Assembly (NCBI RefSeq): GCF_003997495.1
Contig: NZ_RZRU01000004.1
Coordinates: 1-64,000 of the forward strand
Reading direction: 5' to 3'
DNA from: Mesorhizobium sp. M7A.F.Ca.US.008.03.1.1
GTDB lineage: Bacteria > Pseudomonadota > Alphaproteobacteria > Rhizobiales > Rhizobiaceae
Length of the DNA: 64,000 bases
The stretch's first letter is position 1, and every line of letters starts with the position of its first letter. Positions 34,844 through 43,243 of the stretch are shown here, piece after piece. A program made the position numbers and the translations under genes. The notes beneath the pieces were generated by a model. It was not told the DNA's origin. It made no database searches and was given only the letters and a program-made list of their open reading frames with translations.

Positions 34844-36274
34844 ATGACCGAAATCACAGAGACACTCGATCCCGCTCTCATCGATCGCTTCACGGCGATC
34901 GTCGGCGACAAATATGCACTGCGCGACGAGAGCGATATCGCGCCCTACCTCATTGAGCGGCGGGGGCTCTGGCACGGCGCGACATCGCTGGTGCTGCGGC
35001 CGGGCAGCGTCGACGAAGTCAGCCGGATCATGCGGCTGGCAACCGAGACAGGCACGCCGATCGTGCCGCAAAGCGGCAACACCGGGCTGGTCGGCGCGCA
35101 GGTGCCGGACAGATCCGGGCGCGAAATTGTCCTGTCGCTGTCGCGGCTGAACCGCATCCGCGAGATCGATGTGCTGTCCAACACGGTGACGGTCGAGGCC
35201 GGTGTCATCCTGCAGACGCTGCAGGAGGCAGCCGACGCCGCCGACCGGCTGTTCCCGCTGTCGCTGGCCGCGCAAGGCTCCTGCCAGATCGGCGGCAATC
35301 TTTCCTCCAATGCCGGCGGCACCGGCGTGCTTGCCTATGGCAATGCGCGCGAACTCTGCCTCGGTGTCGAGGTGGTGCTGCCGACCGGCGAGGTGTTCGA
35401 CGACCTGCGCAAGCTGAAGAAGGACAACACCGGCTACGATCTGAAAAACCTGTTCGTCGGTGCCGAAGGCACGCTCGGCGTCATCACCGCCGCCGTGCTC
35501 AAGCTGTTCCCGAAGCCGAAGGGGCGCGAAGTCGCCTTCGCCGGCCTGTCGTCGCCCGAGGCGGCACTTTCGCTGTTCAGCCTGGCCATGGACCGTGCCG
35601 GGGCGGCACTCACCGCTTTCGAACTGATCGGCAGGCGGCCATATGATTTCACGCTGGCGCATGCCCAGGGTGTGGTGCGGCCGCTGATCGAGGACTGGCC
35701 GTGGTACGTGCTGATGCAGATTTCATCAGGCCGTTCGTCGGAGGATTCGAGAGCGTTGATCGAGGATGTGCTTACGGCCGGCCTCGAACAGGAATTCGTC
35801 GGCGACGCCGTCATTGCCGCGAGTCTTGCGCAGGGCGATGCCTTCTGGAATTTCCGCGAACTGCTGCCCGAGGCGCAGAAACCGGAGGGCGCCTCGATCA
35901 AGCACGACATTTCGGTGCCTATTGGATCGATCCCGCGTTTCATCGCGGAGGGTGCCGGCGCCGTGGCGTCGGTAAGTGCGGGTGCCCGCGTGGTCTGCTT
36001 CGGCCATATGGGCGACGGCAATCTCCACTACAACATTTCGCGGCCCGTCGATGGCGATGATGAGGCGTTCCTCGCTCTCTATCACCCCATGAACAAGGCG
36101 GTGCACGATGTGGTGCGCAGCCTGCACGGTTCAATCTCGGCCGAGCACGGCATCGGCCAGTTGAAACGCGACGAACTGATCGCCACCGCGCCGCCGATGG
36201 CGATCGATCTGATGCGAAGGGTGAAGGCCGCTTTCGACCCGGCCGGCATCATGAATCCGGGTAAGGTTATCTGA
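34844..36274 (+). CDS. FAD-binding oxidase/dehydrogenase (GlcD / D-2-hydroxyacid type)
   Basis: A 476-residue flavoprotein of the vanillyl-alcohol-oxidase/PCMH fold. The FAD-binding N-terminal domain has PIVPQSGNTGLVGAQVPD and GNLSSNAGGTGVLAYGNARE. The C-terminal FAD-oxidase domain has HMGDGNLHYN and ISAEHGIGQLKRDEL, with the histidines typical of the D-lactate, glycolate and D-2-hydroxyglutarate dehydrogenases. The closest type by motifs is D-2-hydroxyglutarate/D-lactate dehydrogenase, but the substrate is not certain. It lies 9 bases after the Sua5 gene, probably in the same transcript. Confidence 0.88.
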   Translation: MTEITETLDPALIDRFTAIVGDKYALRDESDIAPYLIERRGLWHGATSLVLRPGSVDEVSRIMRLATETGTPIVPQSGNTGLVGAQVPDRSGREIVLSLSRLNRIREIDVLSNTVTVEAGVILQTLQEAADAADRLFPLSLAAQGSCQIGGNLSSNAGGTGVLAYGNARELCLGVEVVLPTGEVFDDLRKLKKDNTGYDLKNLFVGAEGTLGVITAAVLKLFPKPKGREVAFAGLSSPEAALSLFSLAMDRAGAALTAFELIGRRPYDFTLAHAQGVVRPLIEDWPWYVLMQISSGRSSEDSRALIEDVLTAGLEQEFVGDAVIAASLAQGDAFWNFRELLPEAQKPEGASIKHDISVPIGSIPRFIAEGAGAVASVSAGARVVCFGHMGDGNLHYNISRPVDGDDEAFLALYHPMNKAVHDVVRSLHGSISAEHGIGQLKRDELIATAPPMAIDLMRRVKAAFDPAGIMNPGKVI

Positions 36275-36460
36275 TCCTTTCGACATCTTGTGGCTGGTGG
36301 GATTCCGATAACCATCCCTGAGATCAGCAAAATTTAACCGACTTTCTTAAGCGGGGCGGTAAGGAGCCCGCGCTACTGTCTGCATACAAACGAGGCTGGA
36401 AAAACCGGCCCGGAGAGAACCGGACACCGGCTCTCAGGAGACAGACAGGAAGGCCACTCT

Positions 36461-37027
36461 ATGAACACCGGACTGAAGCCAGTCTGGGCGGGACGCAACA
36501 TGCGTCTCGACCCATTCCGCCTGCCGCAAGTGGTGAGCTACGCGACTCGTGACGACTACGGCGATGTAACCTTCACCATCGACCAGCGCGGCGCCGTGAT
36601 CCGCCGCTTGCTCGAGATGAGCGGCCTGCCCGCGATCATCGTTCTGCCCTCCAATGCGTTCCGCGGCGTTGCCGCCCGTGCCATGGAAGACCCGGACGGC
36701 AATGTCACGGTGACGCTGGAACTCCTGCACAACGACCCGATGCTGTCGGTGCCGCTGCTGGTGGCCGACGATCTCGACGATGTCGCAGCCGACTGGCGCG
36801 CCTGGGCCGACGCCTACCGTCTGCCGATGCTGCTGATCGAATCGGACGGCGTCGCCCGCACCCTGGAAGAATCACTCGGCGCCGCCATCAAGACGCTGCC
36901 GCCGCAGGATCGGCGCAAGGGGCGGATCTCGAACACGCGCCGCCCGCGTTTCCTCGCTCGCCGCAGAGCTGGCGACCTCGGTCTCAGGCTGGTCATCGAC
37001 GGCCAGGAGATCATTTCAAGGGACTAG
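36461..37027 (+). CDS. DUF6101 family protein
   Basis: A 188-residue cytosolic protein of a family I associate with Rhizobiales: GLKPVWAGRNMRLDPFRLPQVVSY, then TIDQRGAVIRRLLEMSGLP, a central alpha/beta part (VPLLVADDLDDVAADWRAWA), and a basic C-terminus (RRKGRISNTRRPRFLARRRAGDL). No enzymatic motif is visible; the basic tail suggests nucleic-acid or ribosome contact, as inference. The 186-base leader before it is GC-rich and partly self-complementary (CCGGCCCGGAG, CCGGACACCGG). ATG 36461 follows GGAAGG. Confidence 0.75.
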   Translation: MNTGLKPVWAGRNMRLDPFRLPQVVSYATRDDYGDVTFTIDQRGAVIRRLLEMSGLPAIIVLPSNAFRGVAARAMEDPDGNVTVTLELLHNDPMLSVPLLVADDLDDVAADWRAWADAYRLPMLLIESDGVARTLEESLGAAIKTLPPQDRRKGRISNTRRPRFLARRRAGDLGLRLVIDGQEIISRD

Positions 37028-37030
37028 ACC

Positions 37031-37210
37031 CTTCTCCCGTCACTATACCGGGAGAAGTGCCCGGCAGGGCGATGAGGGGCGGCGCTGGCCTAGATGTTTA
37101 GCCACCTCAAAGTCTGATCGGATGCATGTGCATTTCATCTTGCCTCCAAGGTCGGCGCTGCCCCTCATCCGGCTGTCGCCACCTTCTCCCCGTATAGTGA
37201 CGGGGAGAAG
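37031..37210. repeat. Intergenic palindromic element with paired hairpin ends
   Basis: The left end (37031-37057, CTTCTCCCG...CGGGAGAAG) and right end (37183-37210, CTTCTCCCC...GGGGAGAAG) are each hairpins and are inverted copies of one another. Their loops (TCACTATAC and GTATAGTGA) are reverse complements. Just inside, GATGAGGGG (37071-37079) pairs with CCCCTCATC (37161-37169). This matches the build of the element inside glyS. It fills the space between the DUF6101 gene and ubiA. Confidence 0.85.
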
Positions 37211-37215
37211 GGAGA

Positions 37216-38205
37216 TTAAACCAGCGGCTTCAGGGCCACCCACACAGCGCCGCCGATCAGGCCAAGGAAGATCAGCCAGCCGACCTGGTTGTTCGACCTG
37301 AACAGCCGCAGGCATTGGTCCGGATTGTCGATATCCAGAACCGCGATCTGCCGGGCCATATGGGCGCCGGCGGCGATCAGTCCGGCCAGCGCCACCACCG
37401 GCGCCTGCGCCGACGCGAAAGCGATCGCAAAACAGATCAGCGCGCCGCCATAAAGCCCGGCCAGCCACGACTTGGTGTTGTCGCCGAACAGGCGTGCCGT
37501 CGAGCGCACGCCGACAATGGCGTCATCTTCCTTGTCCTGATGCGCATAGATCGTGTCGTAGCCGATCACCCACAGGATCGAGCCGATATAGAGCATGACG
37601 GCAGGCCCATCGAGATCGCCGAACTCGACCGCCCATCCCATCAGCGCGCCCCAGGAAAAGGCAAGACCAAGCACCAGTTGCGGCCAGTTGGTTATCCGCT
37701 TCATGAATGGATAGATGGCGATGACCGCCAGTGAGCAGATGCCGAGCAGGACGGCGAAGCTGTTGAACTGGATGAGCACCACGAGGCCGACCAGAGCCTG
37801 CAGGACGAGAAACAGCCATGCCCGCCGGCGCGTCGCCTTGCCCGACGGCAGCGGTCGTGAGCGCGTGCGCTCCACCTGGTTGTCGATGTCCTCATCGACA
37901 AGGTCGTTGTAGGTGCAGCCGGCGCCGCGCATGGCGATGGCCCCGACCAGGAAAAGCACGAGATACACTGGTGCCGGCAACAGTGAGAGCAGCGGGTCGC
38001 CGGGACGCGGATAGGCGCTTGCCGCCAAGGCCGCCGACCACCAGCACGGCCACAGCAGCAGCTGCCAGCCGATTGGCCTGTCCCACCGCGCAAGCTGCGC
38101 ATAGGGCCATATCGAGCGCGGCAGCACGCGGTAGACCCAATGGCCGTTCGGCGCATCGGCGACACGGCCCTGGGCCGCTTTCGACTGGATGTTTTCCATG
38201 TCCAT
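37216..38205 (-). CDS. ubiA: 4-hydroxybenzoate polyprenyltransferase
   Basis: A 329-residue membrane prenyltransferase of ubiquinone synthesis, with about eight helices and both aspartate motifs: GCTYNDLVDEDIDNQVERTRSRPL (NDxxDxxxD) and GYDTIYAHQDKEDD. It attaches the polyprenyl chain made by the synthase at 20308-21324 to 4-hydroxybenzoate. ATG 38205 is used; another ATG two codons in (38199) is equally possible. Its stop lies 5 bases from the end of the palindromic element at 37031-37210. The length matches UbiA proteins of Rhizobiales. Confidence 0.93.
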   Translation of the reverse strand: MDMENIQSKAAQGRVADAPNGHWVYRVLPRSIWPYAQLARWDRPIGWQLLLWPCWWSAALAASAYPRPGDPLLSLLPAPVYLVLFLVGAIAMRGAGCTYNDLVDEDIDNQVERTRSRPLPSGKATRRRAWLFLVLQALVGLVVLIQFNSFAVLLGICSLAVIAIYPFMKRITNWPQLVLGLAFSWGALMGWAVEFGDLDGPAVMLYIGSILWVIGYDTIYAHQDKEDDAIVGVRSTARLFGDNTKSWLAGLYGGALICFAIAFASAQAPVVALAGLIAAGAHMARQIAVLDIDNPDQCLRLFRSNNQVGWLIFLGLIGGAVWVALKPLV

Positions 38206-38267
38206 GGAGTGGCAGCAGCGGCGGAAACCGTCAAGCGGCAAGCGGAGACGCGGCGCCCGTCAGCCTT

Positions 38268-39179
38268 TCACGAGGCAAAGATGTCGCGGGTGGCGAACCA
38301 GTCCTTGGCCACCTCGACGAAGGCCAGCGCTGCATTCGATACACGCTGATGCGTGTCATAGGTGAGCAGGATCCGCTGCATGGGCAACGGATCGGACAGC
38401 GGTTTGCAGATGAGCGGCAGGCCGTCATAGCTGCGATCGCCATGCGGGCGGGTGTAGCTGACCGCGACGCCGAAGCCGTTGGCGACCATGCTGCGCTGCA
38501 GTTCGAACGAGCTTGTCGTTGTATCGGCCACCGGCGAAAGGCCACGGCTGCGAAAAAGGTCGAGCATATGCTGCCAGCTGTGCGGCTGGTCCGTGGTGAT
38601 CAGCGGATAGGCGGCCAGATCGGCAAGGCTGACCGTTGGCCGGTCCGCCAGGGCATGGCCCGCCGGCAACAGCGCGTGCGGGCGAAGTTCGCGCAGCAGG
38701 ATGCGGGCGAAATGCGTCGGCAGGCTGAGATCATAAGTCAGGCCGAGATCGATGGCCGCATCCCCCAGCCGTCGACCCAGCGTCTCGAACGTCTCGTCGC
38801 GAACGACGATTTTGACGGCCGGATAGCGTTCGGAGAAGGCGCGGATCAAAGCCGGCGCGAAGAAAGGCGCCAGATCCTCGAAGCATCCCAGCACCAGTTC
38901 ACCGCTGACAGCCGATTTGCTTGAACCCAGGCCGATGAGTTCGTCCGTTTCGGTGAGAACCTGCCTTGCCTTGGCCACGACGGCGCGGCCGAACGATGTC
39001 GGCGACACGCCGCTTCCCCGCTGGCGGACGAACAGTTTCTGGCCGAAATTCTTTTCGACGGCGTCGATGGCCACCGAGATCGACGGCTGTGAAACGTTCA
39101 GCACCTTGGCCGCGCCGGTGACGCTGCCGTGACGCGCCACGGCAACCAGATAGCGCAGCTGCGTGAGGGTCACACTCAT
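38268..39179 (-). CDS. LysR-family transcriptional regulator
   Basis: A 303-residue LysR protein: N-terminal winged helix (VTLTQLRYLVAVARHGSVTGAA then KVLNVSQPSISVAIDAVE, residues about 3-58) and an effector domain (SGELVLGCFEDLAPFFAPALI and on). It is divergent from the PhyH-type dioxygenase gene at 39269. ATAGG-N5-CCTAT at 39178-39192 overlaps its own start codon and fits the T-N11-A rule of LysR sites, suggesting autorepression. The effector domain is similar to regulators of small organic acid or amine metabolism, but the ligand is unknown. Confidence 0.9.
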   Translation of the reverse strand: MSVTLTQLRYLVAVARHGSVTGAAKVLNVSQPSISVAIDAVEKNFGQKLFVRQRGSGVSPTSFGRAVVAKARQVLTETDELIGLGSSKSAVSGELVLGCFEDLAPFFAPALIRAFSERYPAVKIVVRDETFETLGRRLGDAAIDLGLTYDLSLPTHFARILLRELRPHALLPAGHALADRPTVSLADLAAYPLITTDQPHSWQHMLDLFRSRGLSPVADTTTSSFELQRSMVANGFGVAVSYTRPHGDRSYDGLPLICKPLSDPLPMQRILLTYDTHQRVSNAALAFVEVAKDWFATRDIFAS

Positions 39180-39192
39180 AGGAATACCCTAT
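39178..39192. promoter_or_regulatory. Possible LysR binding site
   Basis: ATAGG-AATAC-CCTAT is a palindrome with 5-base arms containing T-N11-A (T at 39179, A at 39191). It lies at the first codon of the minus-strand LysR gene, in the intergenic region shared with the PhyH gene. Confidence 0.45.
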
Positions 39193-39268
39193 ATGTCAGA
39201 TGGAAAGTTATTATTTTACCGAATGAATAGATGTTGCGATAGTGGCTTCATTCCAAAAGGAGAACGCC

Positions 39269-40084
39269 ATGGCTTCCCAGACTGCCGCCCTCGACGCCAC
39301 CATGATCGGCGCATCCACGATTGCCGACTATCAGCGTGACGGCGCTGTCTGCATTCGCGGCGCCTTCAAGGGCTGGGTCGACACGATCGCCGCCGGCATC
39401 GAACGCAACATGCAGAACCGCAGCGCCACCGCATCCGACATCGCCAACGGCCGCGGCAGTTTCTTCGATGACTATTGCAACTGGGAGCGCATCCCCGAAT
39501 TCGTCAGCCTGGTGCGGGACTCACCCGCCGCCGAACTGGCGGCGGCGGTGATGCAGTCGCGCACCGCGCAGTTCTTCCACGATCATGTGCTGGTCAAGGA
39601 ACCCGGCACGCAGAAGCCGACGCCCTGGCATCAGGATATTCCGTACTACTTCGTCGACGGCCAGCAGACCGTGAGCTTCTGGATACCCATCGACCCGGTG
39701 AAGGAAGCGACGCTGCGCCTGATCGCCGGCTCGCACAAATGGGACAAGATGATCCTGCCGGTGCGCTGGCTCGACGACAGCAATTTCTATGCCGGCGAGG
39801 GAGACTATCTGCCGGTGCCCGATCCCGATAACGATCCGTCGCTGAAAGTGCTCGAGTGGGAAATGGAGCCGGGCGACGCCATTCTGTTCGACTTCAGGAC
39901 CGCGCATGGCGCGCGTGGCAACCTGACCACGGCGCGACGCCGGGCGCTGTCGCTGCGCTGGGTCGGTGACGATGCCCGCTATGTTGAGCGGCCGGGGCGC
40001 ACCTCACCGCCCTATCACGGCCACGGCATGCAGCCGGGCGAGAGGCTGCGCGAGGACTGGTTCCCGGTGGTCTACCAAGGCTGA
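39269..40084 (+). CDS. Phytanoyl-CoA dioxygenase family protein
   Basis: A 271-residue Fe(II)/2-oxoglutarate dioxygenase. The first metal pair is in PTPWHQDIPYYFVDG (H-x-D), LIAGSHKWDK is the GSH motif, and the distal His is in FRTAHGARGN, followed by RRRALSLRWVGDD with the oxoglutarate-binding arginine. ATG 39269 has AAAGGAG before it; an in-frame start at 39242 lacks a ribosome site. It is divergent from the LysR gene at 38268 and probably controlled by it. The substrate is unknown. A strong hairpin without T-run follows at 40098-40122. Confidence 0.87.
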   Translation: MASQTAALDATMIGASTIADYQRDGAVCIRGAFKGWVDTIAAGIERNMQNRSATASDIANGRGSFFDDYCNWERIPEFVSLVRDSPAAELAAAVMQSRTAQFFHDHVLVKEPGTQKPTPWHQDIPYYFVDGQQTVSFWIPIDPVKEATLRLIAGSHKWDKMILPVRWLDDSNFYAGEGDYLPVPDPDNDPSLKVLEWEMEPGDAILFDFRTAHGARGNLTTARRRALSLRWVGDDARYVERPGRTSPPYHGHGMQPGERLREDWFPVVYQG

Positions 40085-40097
40085 AGCGGGCCAGAAT

Positions 40098-40122
40098 ATG
40101 GGCGCCGGTATTCGGCGCCCAT
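40098..40122. other. Strong hairpin after the PhyH gene
   Basis: ATGGGCGCCG (40098-40107) and CGGCGCCCAT (40113-40122) are perfect 10-base reverse complements around GTATT. No T-run follows, so it is not a standard terminator. It could protect the mRNA 3' end or be a fragment of a repeat. Confidence 0.6.
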
Positions 40123-40240
40123 GCCGGCCGGGGGTAACGTTCCCGTGCGCAATTCGGCTCAAAACGCCCTGATGTCTTGACCCATCGCCCAGAGAGCAAT
40201 AGCGGGTGCTCCAAGGGATAGTCGGCATCAAGAGGTGGCC

Positions 40241-41518
40241 ATGAACGTTCTTCTTCTCGGCTCCGGCGGCCGCGAACATGCGCTCGCCTGGAAGATCGCC
40301 GCATCGCCGCTGCTGACGAAGCTTTATGCCGCCCCCGGCAATCCAGGCATCGGCAGCGAGGCCGAACAGGTGAAGCTCGACATCGCCGACCATGCGGCCG
40401 TGGCCGCGTTCTGCAAGGACAAAAAAATCGACCTCGTCGTGGTTGGGCCGGAAGGGCCGCTCGTCGTCGGCATTGCCGACGATCTGCGCGCCGAAAATAT
40501 CCGCGTCTTCGGTCCCTCCAAGGCTGCGGCACAGCTGGAAGGCTCGAAGGGGTTCACCAAGGACCTCTGCGCCCGCTACAACATCCCGACCGCCGCCTAT
40601 GGTCGATTCGTCGATCTGGCCTCAGCCAGGGCCTATGTCGAGAAGACGGGGGCGCCGATCGTCATCAAGGCCGACGGGCTCGCTGCCGGCAAGGGCGTCA
40701 CCGTCGCCATGACGCTCAGTGAAGCACAGGCCGCACTCGACGCCTGTTTCGATGGTTCCTTCGGCGCCGCCGGTGCGGAGGTTGTGGTCGAGGAGTTCAT
40801 GACCGGCGAGGAGGCGAGTTTCTTCTGCCTCTGCGACGGCACCACAGCACTTCCCTTCGGCACCGCACAGGACCACAAGCGCGTCGGCGATGGCGACACC
40901 GGACCCAACACCGGCGGCATGGGCGCCTATTCGCCGGCCCCGGTGATGACGCCGGAACTGGTTGAGCGCACCATGCGCGAGATCATCGAGCCGACCATGC
41001 GCGGCATGGCTGAACTTGGCGCGCCATTCTCCGGCGTGCTGTTCGCCGGGCTGATGATCACGGATAAGGGCCCGAAGCTGATCGAATACAACACCCGTTT
41101 CGGCGACCCGGAATGCCAGGTGCTGATGATGCGGCTGAAGGATGATCTCCTGGTCCTGCTCAACGCTGCGACCGACGGCCAGCTTGCGCATATGTCGGTG
41201 CGCTGGCGCGACGAGGCGGCCTTGACCGTGGTGATGGCGGCGAGAGGCTATCCCGGCACGCCGGAAAAAGGATCGGTCATCCGCGGCGTCGTAGATGCGG
41301 CGAGCGACGGCGTGCAGATCTTCCACGCCGGTACCGCCATCAATGGCGGCGCGCTGGTCGCCAATGGCGGCCGTGTCCTCAATGTCACGGCGACGGGAAG
41401 CACGGTCGGCGAGGCGCAGAAACGAGCCTATGCCGCGCTCGACCGCATCGACTGGCCGGATGGGTTCTGCCGCCGCGACATCGGCTGGCAGGCCGTGGCG
41501 CGCGAGCAAGCTGGCTGA
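40241..41518 (+). CDS. purD: Phosphoribosylamine--glycine ligase
   Basis: A 425-residue ATP-grasp enzyme catalysing the second step of purine synthesis. It begins [18 protein letters not shown] at ATG 40241 behind AGAGGTGG. Conserved blocks: [33 protein letters not shown] (ATP loop), [36 protein letters not shown], and [19 protein letters not shown] near the C-terminal part. Everything expected of PurD is present at normal length. The other pur genes are not in the window. It is convergent with the GH25 gene, with 24 bases between stops. Confidence 0.97.
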   Translation: MNVLLLGSGGREHALAWKIAASPLLTKLYAAPGNPGIGSEAEQVKLDIADHAAVAAFCKDKKIDLVVVGPEGPLVVGIADDLRAENIRVFGPSKAAAQLEGSKGFTKDLCARYNIPTAAYGRFVDLASARAYVEKTGAPIVIKADGLAAGKGVTVAMTLSEAQAALDACFDGSFGAAGAEVVVEEFMTGEEASFFCLCDGTTALPFGTAQDHKRVGDGDTGPNTGGMGAYSPAPVMTPELVERTMREIIEPTMRGMAELGAPFSGVLFAGLMITDKGPKLIEYNTRFGDPECQVLMMRLKDDLLVLLNAATDGQLAHMSVRWRDEAALTVVMAARGYPGTPEKGSVIRGVVDAASDGVQIFHAGTAINGGALVANGGRVLNVTATGSTVGEAQKRAYAALDRIDWPDGFCRRDIGWQAVAREQAG

Positions 41519-41542
41519 AATTCAGTATTGGGAGACGACAGT

Positions 41543-42703
41543 CTACCGCAAACCGCGATCGAGTTCGGTGGAAGCGGTGCTGAGCGGATCGGCCGCGGCA
41601 AAGGCTGCGTCGAGTTGTGCCGGCGAACGCTGTTCGGTCCGCTTCCAGGCGACATATTGGACAATGCCGAAATTCACCCGCCGTGGCACCGTCTTCACCA
41701 CCGGCATGCGGAAACCGTCGCGAAACCGCGACCAGCGCGTGCCCAACGCTGCAACCATTTCCTCGAAAGTCGGTGGCGCGGCCACGGACGCGTAGGTGAT
41801 GGTGACATTGCCGGCGAGGCCGGCCTCGCGAGAGACCGGCAGCGGTATCGAGGCGAGATAGTCGGGCGGCACATCGATGAGCCCACCGAACGGCCATTGC
41901 GCACGCAGTGTGGCGGCGTCCATCGGCGCGACATTGACGTCGATGTCGTTGGGCGTGCCGGCGACCCTGTAAGGGCAGCGGAACCGGCCGCAATTGGCTT
42001 GCGCCGAAAACTGCCACAGTGCGTAGCCTTGCCAGTTGCCCATCGGAAAATGTACGTCGATGTCGTTGGTGTAGCGCGCATACCAGAGCGGCAACCGCGA
42101 CAGGAGCCGGTATCTGTAGCTGTTGTCGGCAATGTACTGGGCGGTCTTGCCGTTGGTGTAGAGCACCGGGAAACGGCCGATGCGCCGATGCACCTGGCGC
42201 ACGAACTCCTCGGCATCGTCGAGCGACATCCATTGCGAAGGATCGTTGCCCTCGATGTCGAGAGCCATGAGATCGTCCGGCTCGGGCTCGGCGAAATCGA
42301 GGAAATTGTTGGCCTGTTCGACCGGATTGCCGGGGCGGGCGAGGTGATAGGCGCCCCATTTCAGGCCGAGCGCCTTGGCGACCACCCGGCGCGTCTGGAA
42401 CAGTTCGCGCGTCACCGCATGGCGTTTCCACAGCGCCTTGCAAAGCTTCACTTCGGTGTCGTTGCCCAGGCAGAAATACGGCGGCGGCATGCCGTCGGAC
42501 GCTTTGTTGATGAAGCCGACGACCCGCTTGTCGGTGGCGAGTTGCGCCCAGTCGATGGAATTGTATTCGTAGGCGTCGACCACAAGGGCGCGGTCAGCAT
42601 TCTTCCACGGCTCGGAAAAATCCGAGGCTTTTGCCGCCGTCGACAGCGCCATTGTCGCCGCCAAGGCTAGAAGCGCTGTGCGGCGAAGGAGGCGCGCCGG
42701 CAT
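41543..42703 (-). CDS. GH25-type lysozyme (muramidase-like), exported
   Basis: A 386-residue secreted protein starting at ATG 42703 with a signal peptide (MPARLLRRTALLALAATMALSTAAKA). The GH25 barrel is seen in the first 230 residues: VVDAYEYNSIDWAQL, VGFINKASDG, WGAYHLARPGNPVEQANNFL, DDLMALDIEGND (the acidic catalytic site D-x-E), PVLYTNGKTAQYIAD and PLWYARYT. GH25 enzymes cut peptidoglycan between N-acetylmuramic acid and N-acetylglucosamine. The last 130 residues have no recognised domain. Chromosomal context gives no phage signature. Confidence 0.82.
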   Translation of the reverse strand: MPARLLRRTALLALAATMALSTAAKASDFSEPWKNADRALVVDAYEYNSIDWAQLATDKRVVGFINKASDGMPPPYFCLGNDTEVKLCKALWKRHAVTRELFQTRRVVAKALGLKWGAYHLARPGNPVEQANNFLDFAEPEPDDLMALDIEGNDPSQWMSLDDAEEFVRQVHRRIGRFPVLYTNGKTAQYIADNSYRYRLLSRLPLWYARYTNDIDVHFPMGNWQGYALWQFSAQANCGRFRCPYRVAGTPNDIDVNVAPMDAATLRAQWPFGGLIDVPPDYLASIPLPVSREAGLAGNVTITYASVAAPPTFEEMVAALGTRWSRFRDGFRMPVVKTVPRRVNFGIVQYVAWKRTEQRSPAQLDAAFAAADPLSTASTELDRGLR

Positions 42704-42808
42704 TTTCAAACAGGGAATCCCCGTTGATCAAAGGTAGATGCTGAACCGCTATGGTTAAGGATTTACTTTCGGGGGCCGGCGTCAGGAAAGCTGGCGTCGC
42801 ACCAGCGG

Positions 42809-43027
42809 CTAGAATCCAAACGGGTCCGGCGCTGGCTCCTGCCGCAGCGTGCCTTCGGCGGCGCGTTTGCGGTGGTGGGCGAGAGAGCATTGCGGCGAGC
42901 ACAATATCCCGCGATCAGACCAGTAGGCGGCGCCGTGTTCGAGTTTGCCCTCATGGTAGCAGAACCCCTCCGCTCGATAGGGCAGGCCACATTCGATGCA
43001 GCGATAGGCGTCGGGTCTGGCGAGCAT
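42809..43027 (-). CDS. Small zinc-ribbon-like protein, 72 residues
   Basis: The product shows a pattern typical of small metal-binding proteins: CIECGLPYRAEGFCYHEGKLEHG, then GILCSPQCSLAHHRK. These Cys and His residues (CxxC, C-x-H, CxxxC) could form one or two zinc sites. It is soluble, with a basic tail region. I do not recognise a named family; small CxxC proteins in Rhizobiales are commonly hypothetical. ATG 43027 has a poor ribosome site. It lies alone between the GH25 gene and the acyl-CoA dehydrogenase. Confidence 0.65.
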   Translation of the reverse strand: MLARPDAYRCIECGLPYRAEGFCYHEGKLEHGAAYWSDRGILCSPQCSLAHHRKRAAEGTLRQEPAPDPFGF

Positions 43028-43135
43028 GGGGATGGTTCCGGTGTGCTGGTTCTGATCTGCCGCCGGTTTGATTTGGTTCGGCGCCGTTTGAATTTAATAG
43101 GCGCCGCCGCGATTGCAAAATCCACGTGACAAAAT

Positions 43136-43151
43136 TTGACGTTTACGTAAA
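43136..43151. promoter_or_regulatory. LiuR-like operator before the acyl-CoA dehydrogenase
   Basis: TTGACGTTTACGTAAA is an imperfect 16-base palindrome (12 of 16 positions) 92 bases before the ATG at 43244. Its ACGT-N2-ACGT core resembles operators of the MerR-type regulator LiuR and related regulators of branched-chain amino acid and fatty acid breakdown in proteobacteria. The regulator gene is not in this window. Confidence 0.45.
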
Positions 43152-43243
43152 AAGAAGATGGGAAATCCCCCAAAGGGCGGATGGTTTTGCAGCGGCACTA
43201 ACTCTAGGGTAGCAGGGCCGATGCCTCAGGAGGAGTGAGCGGC

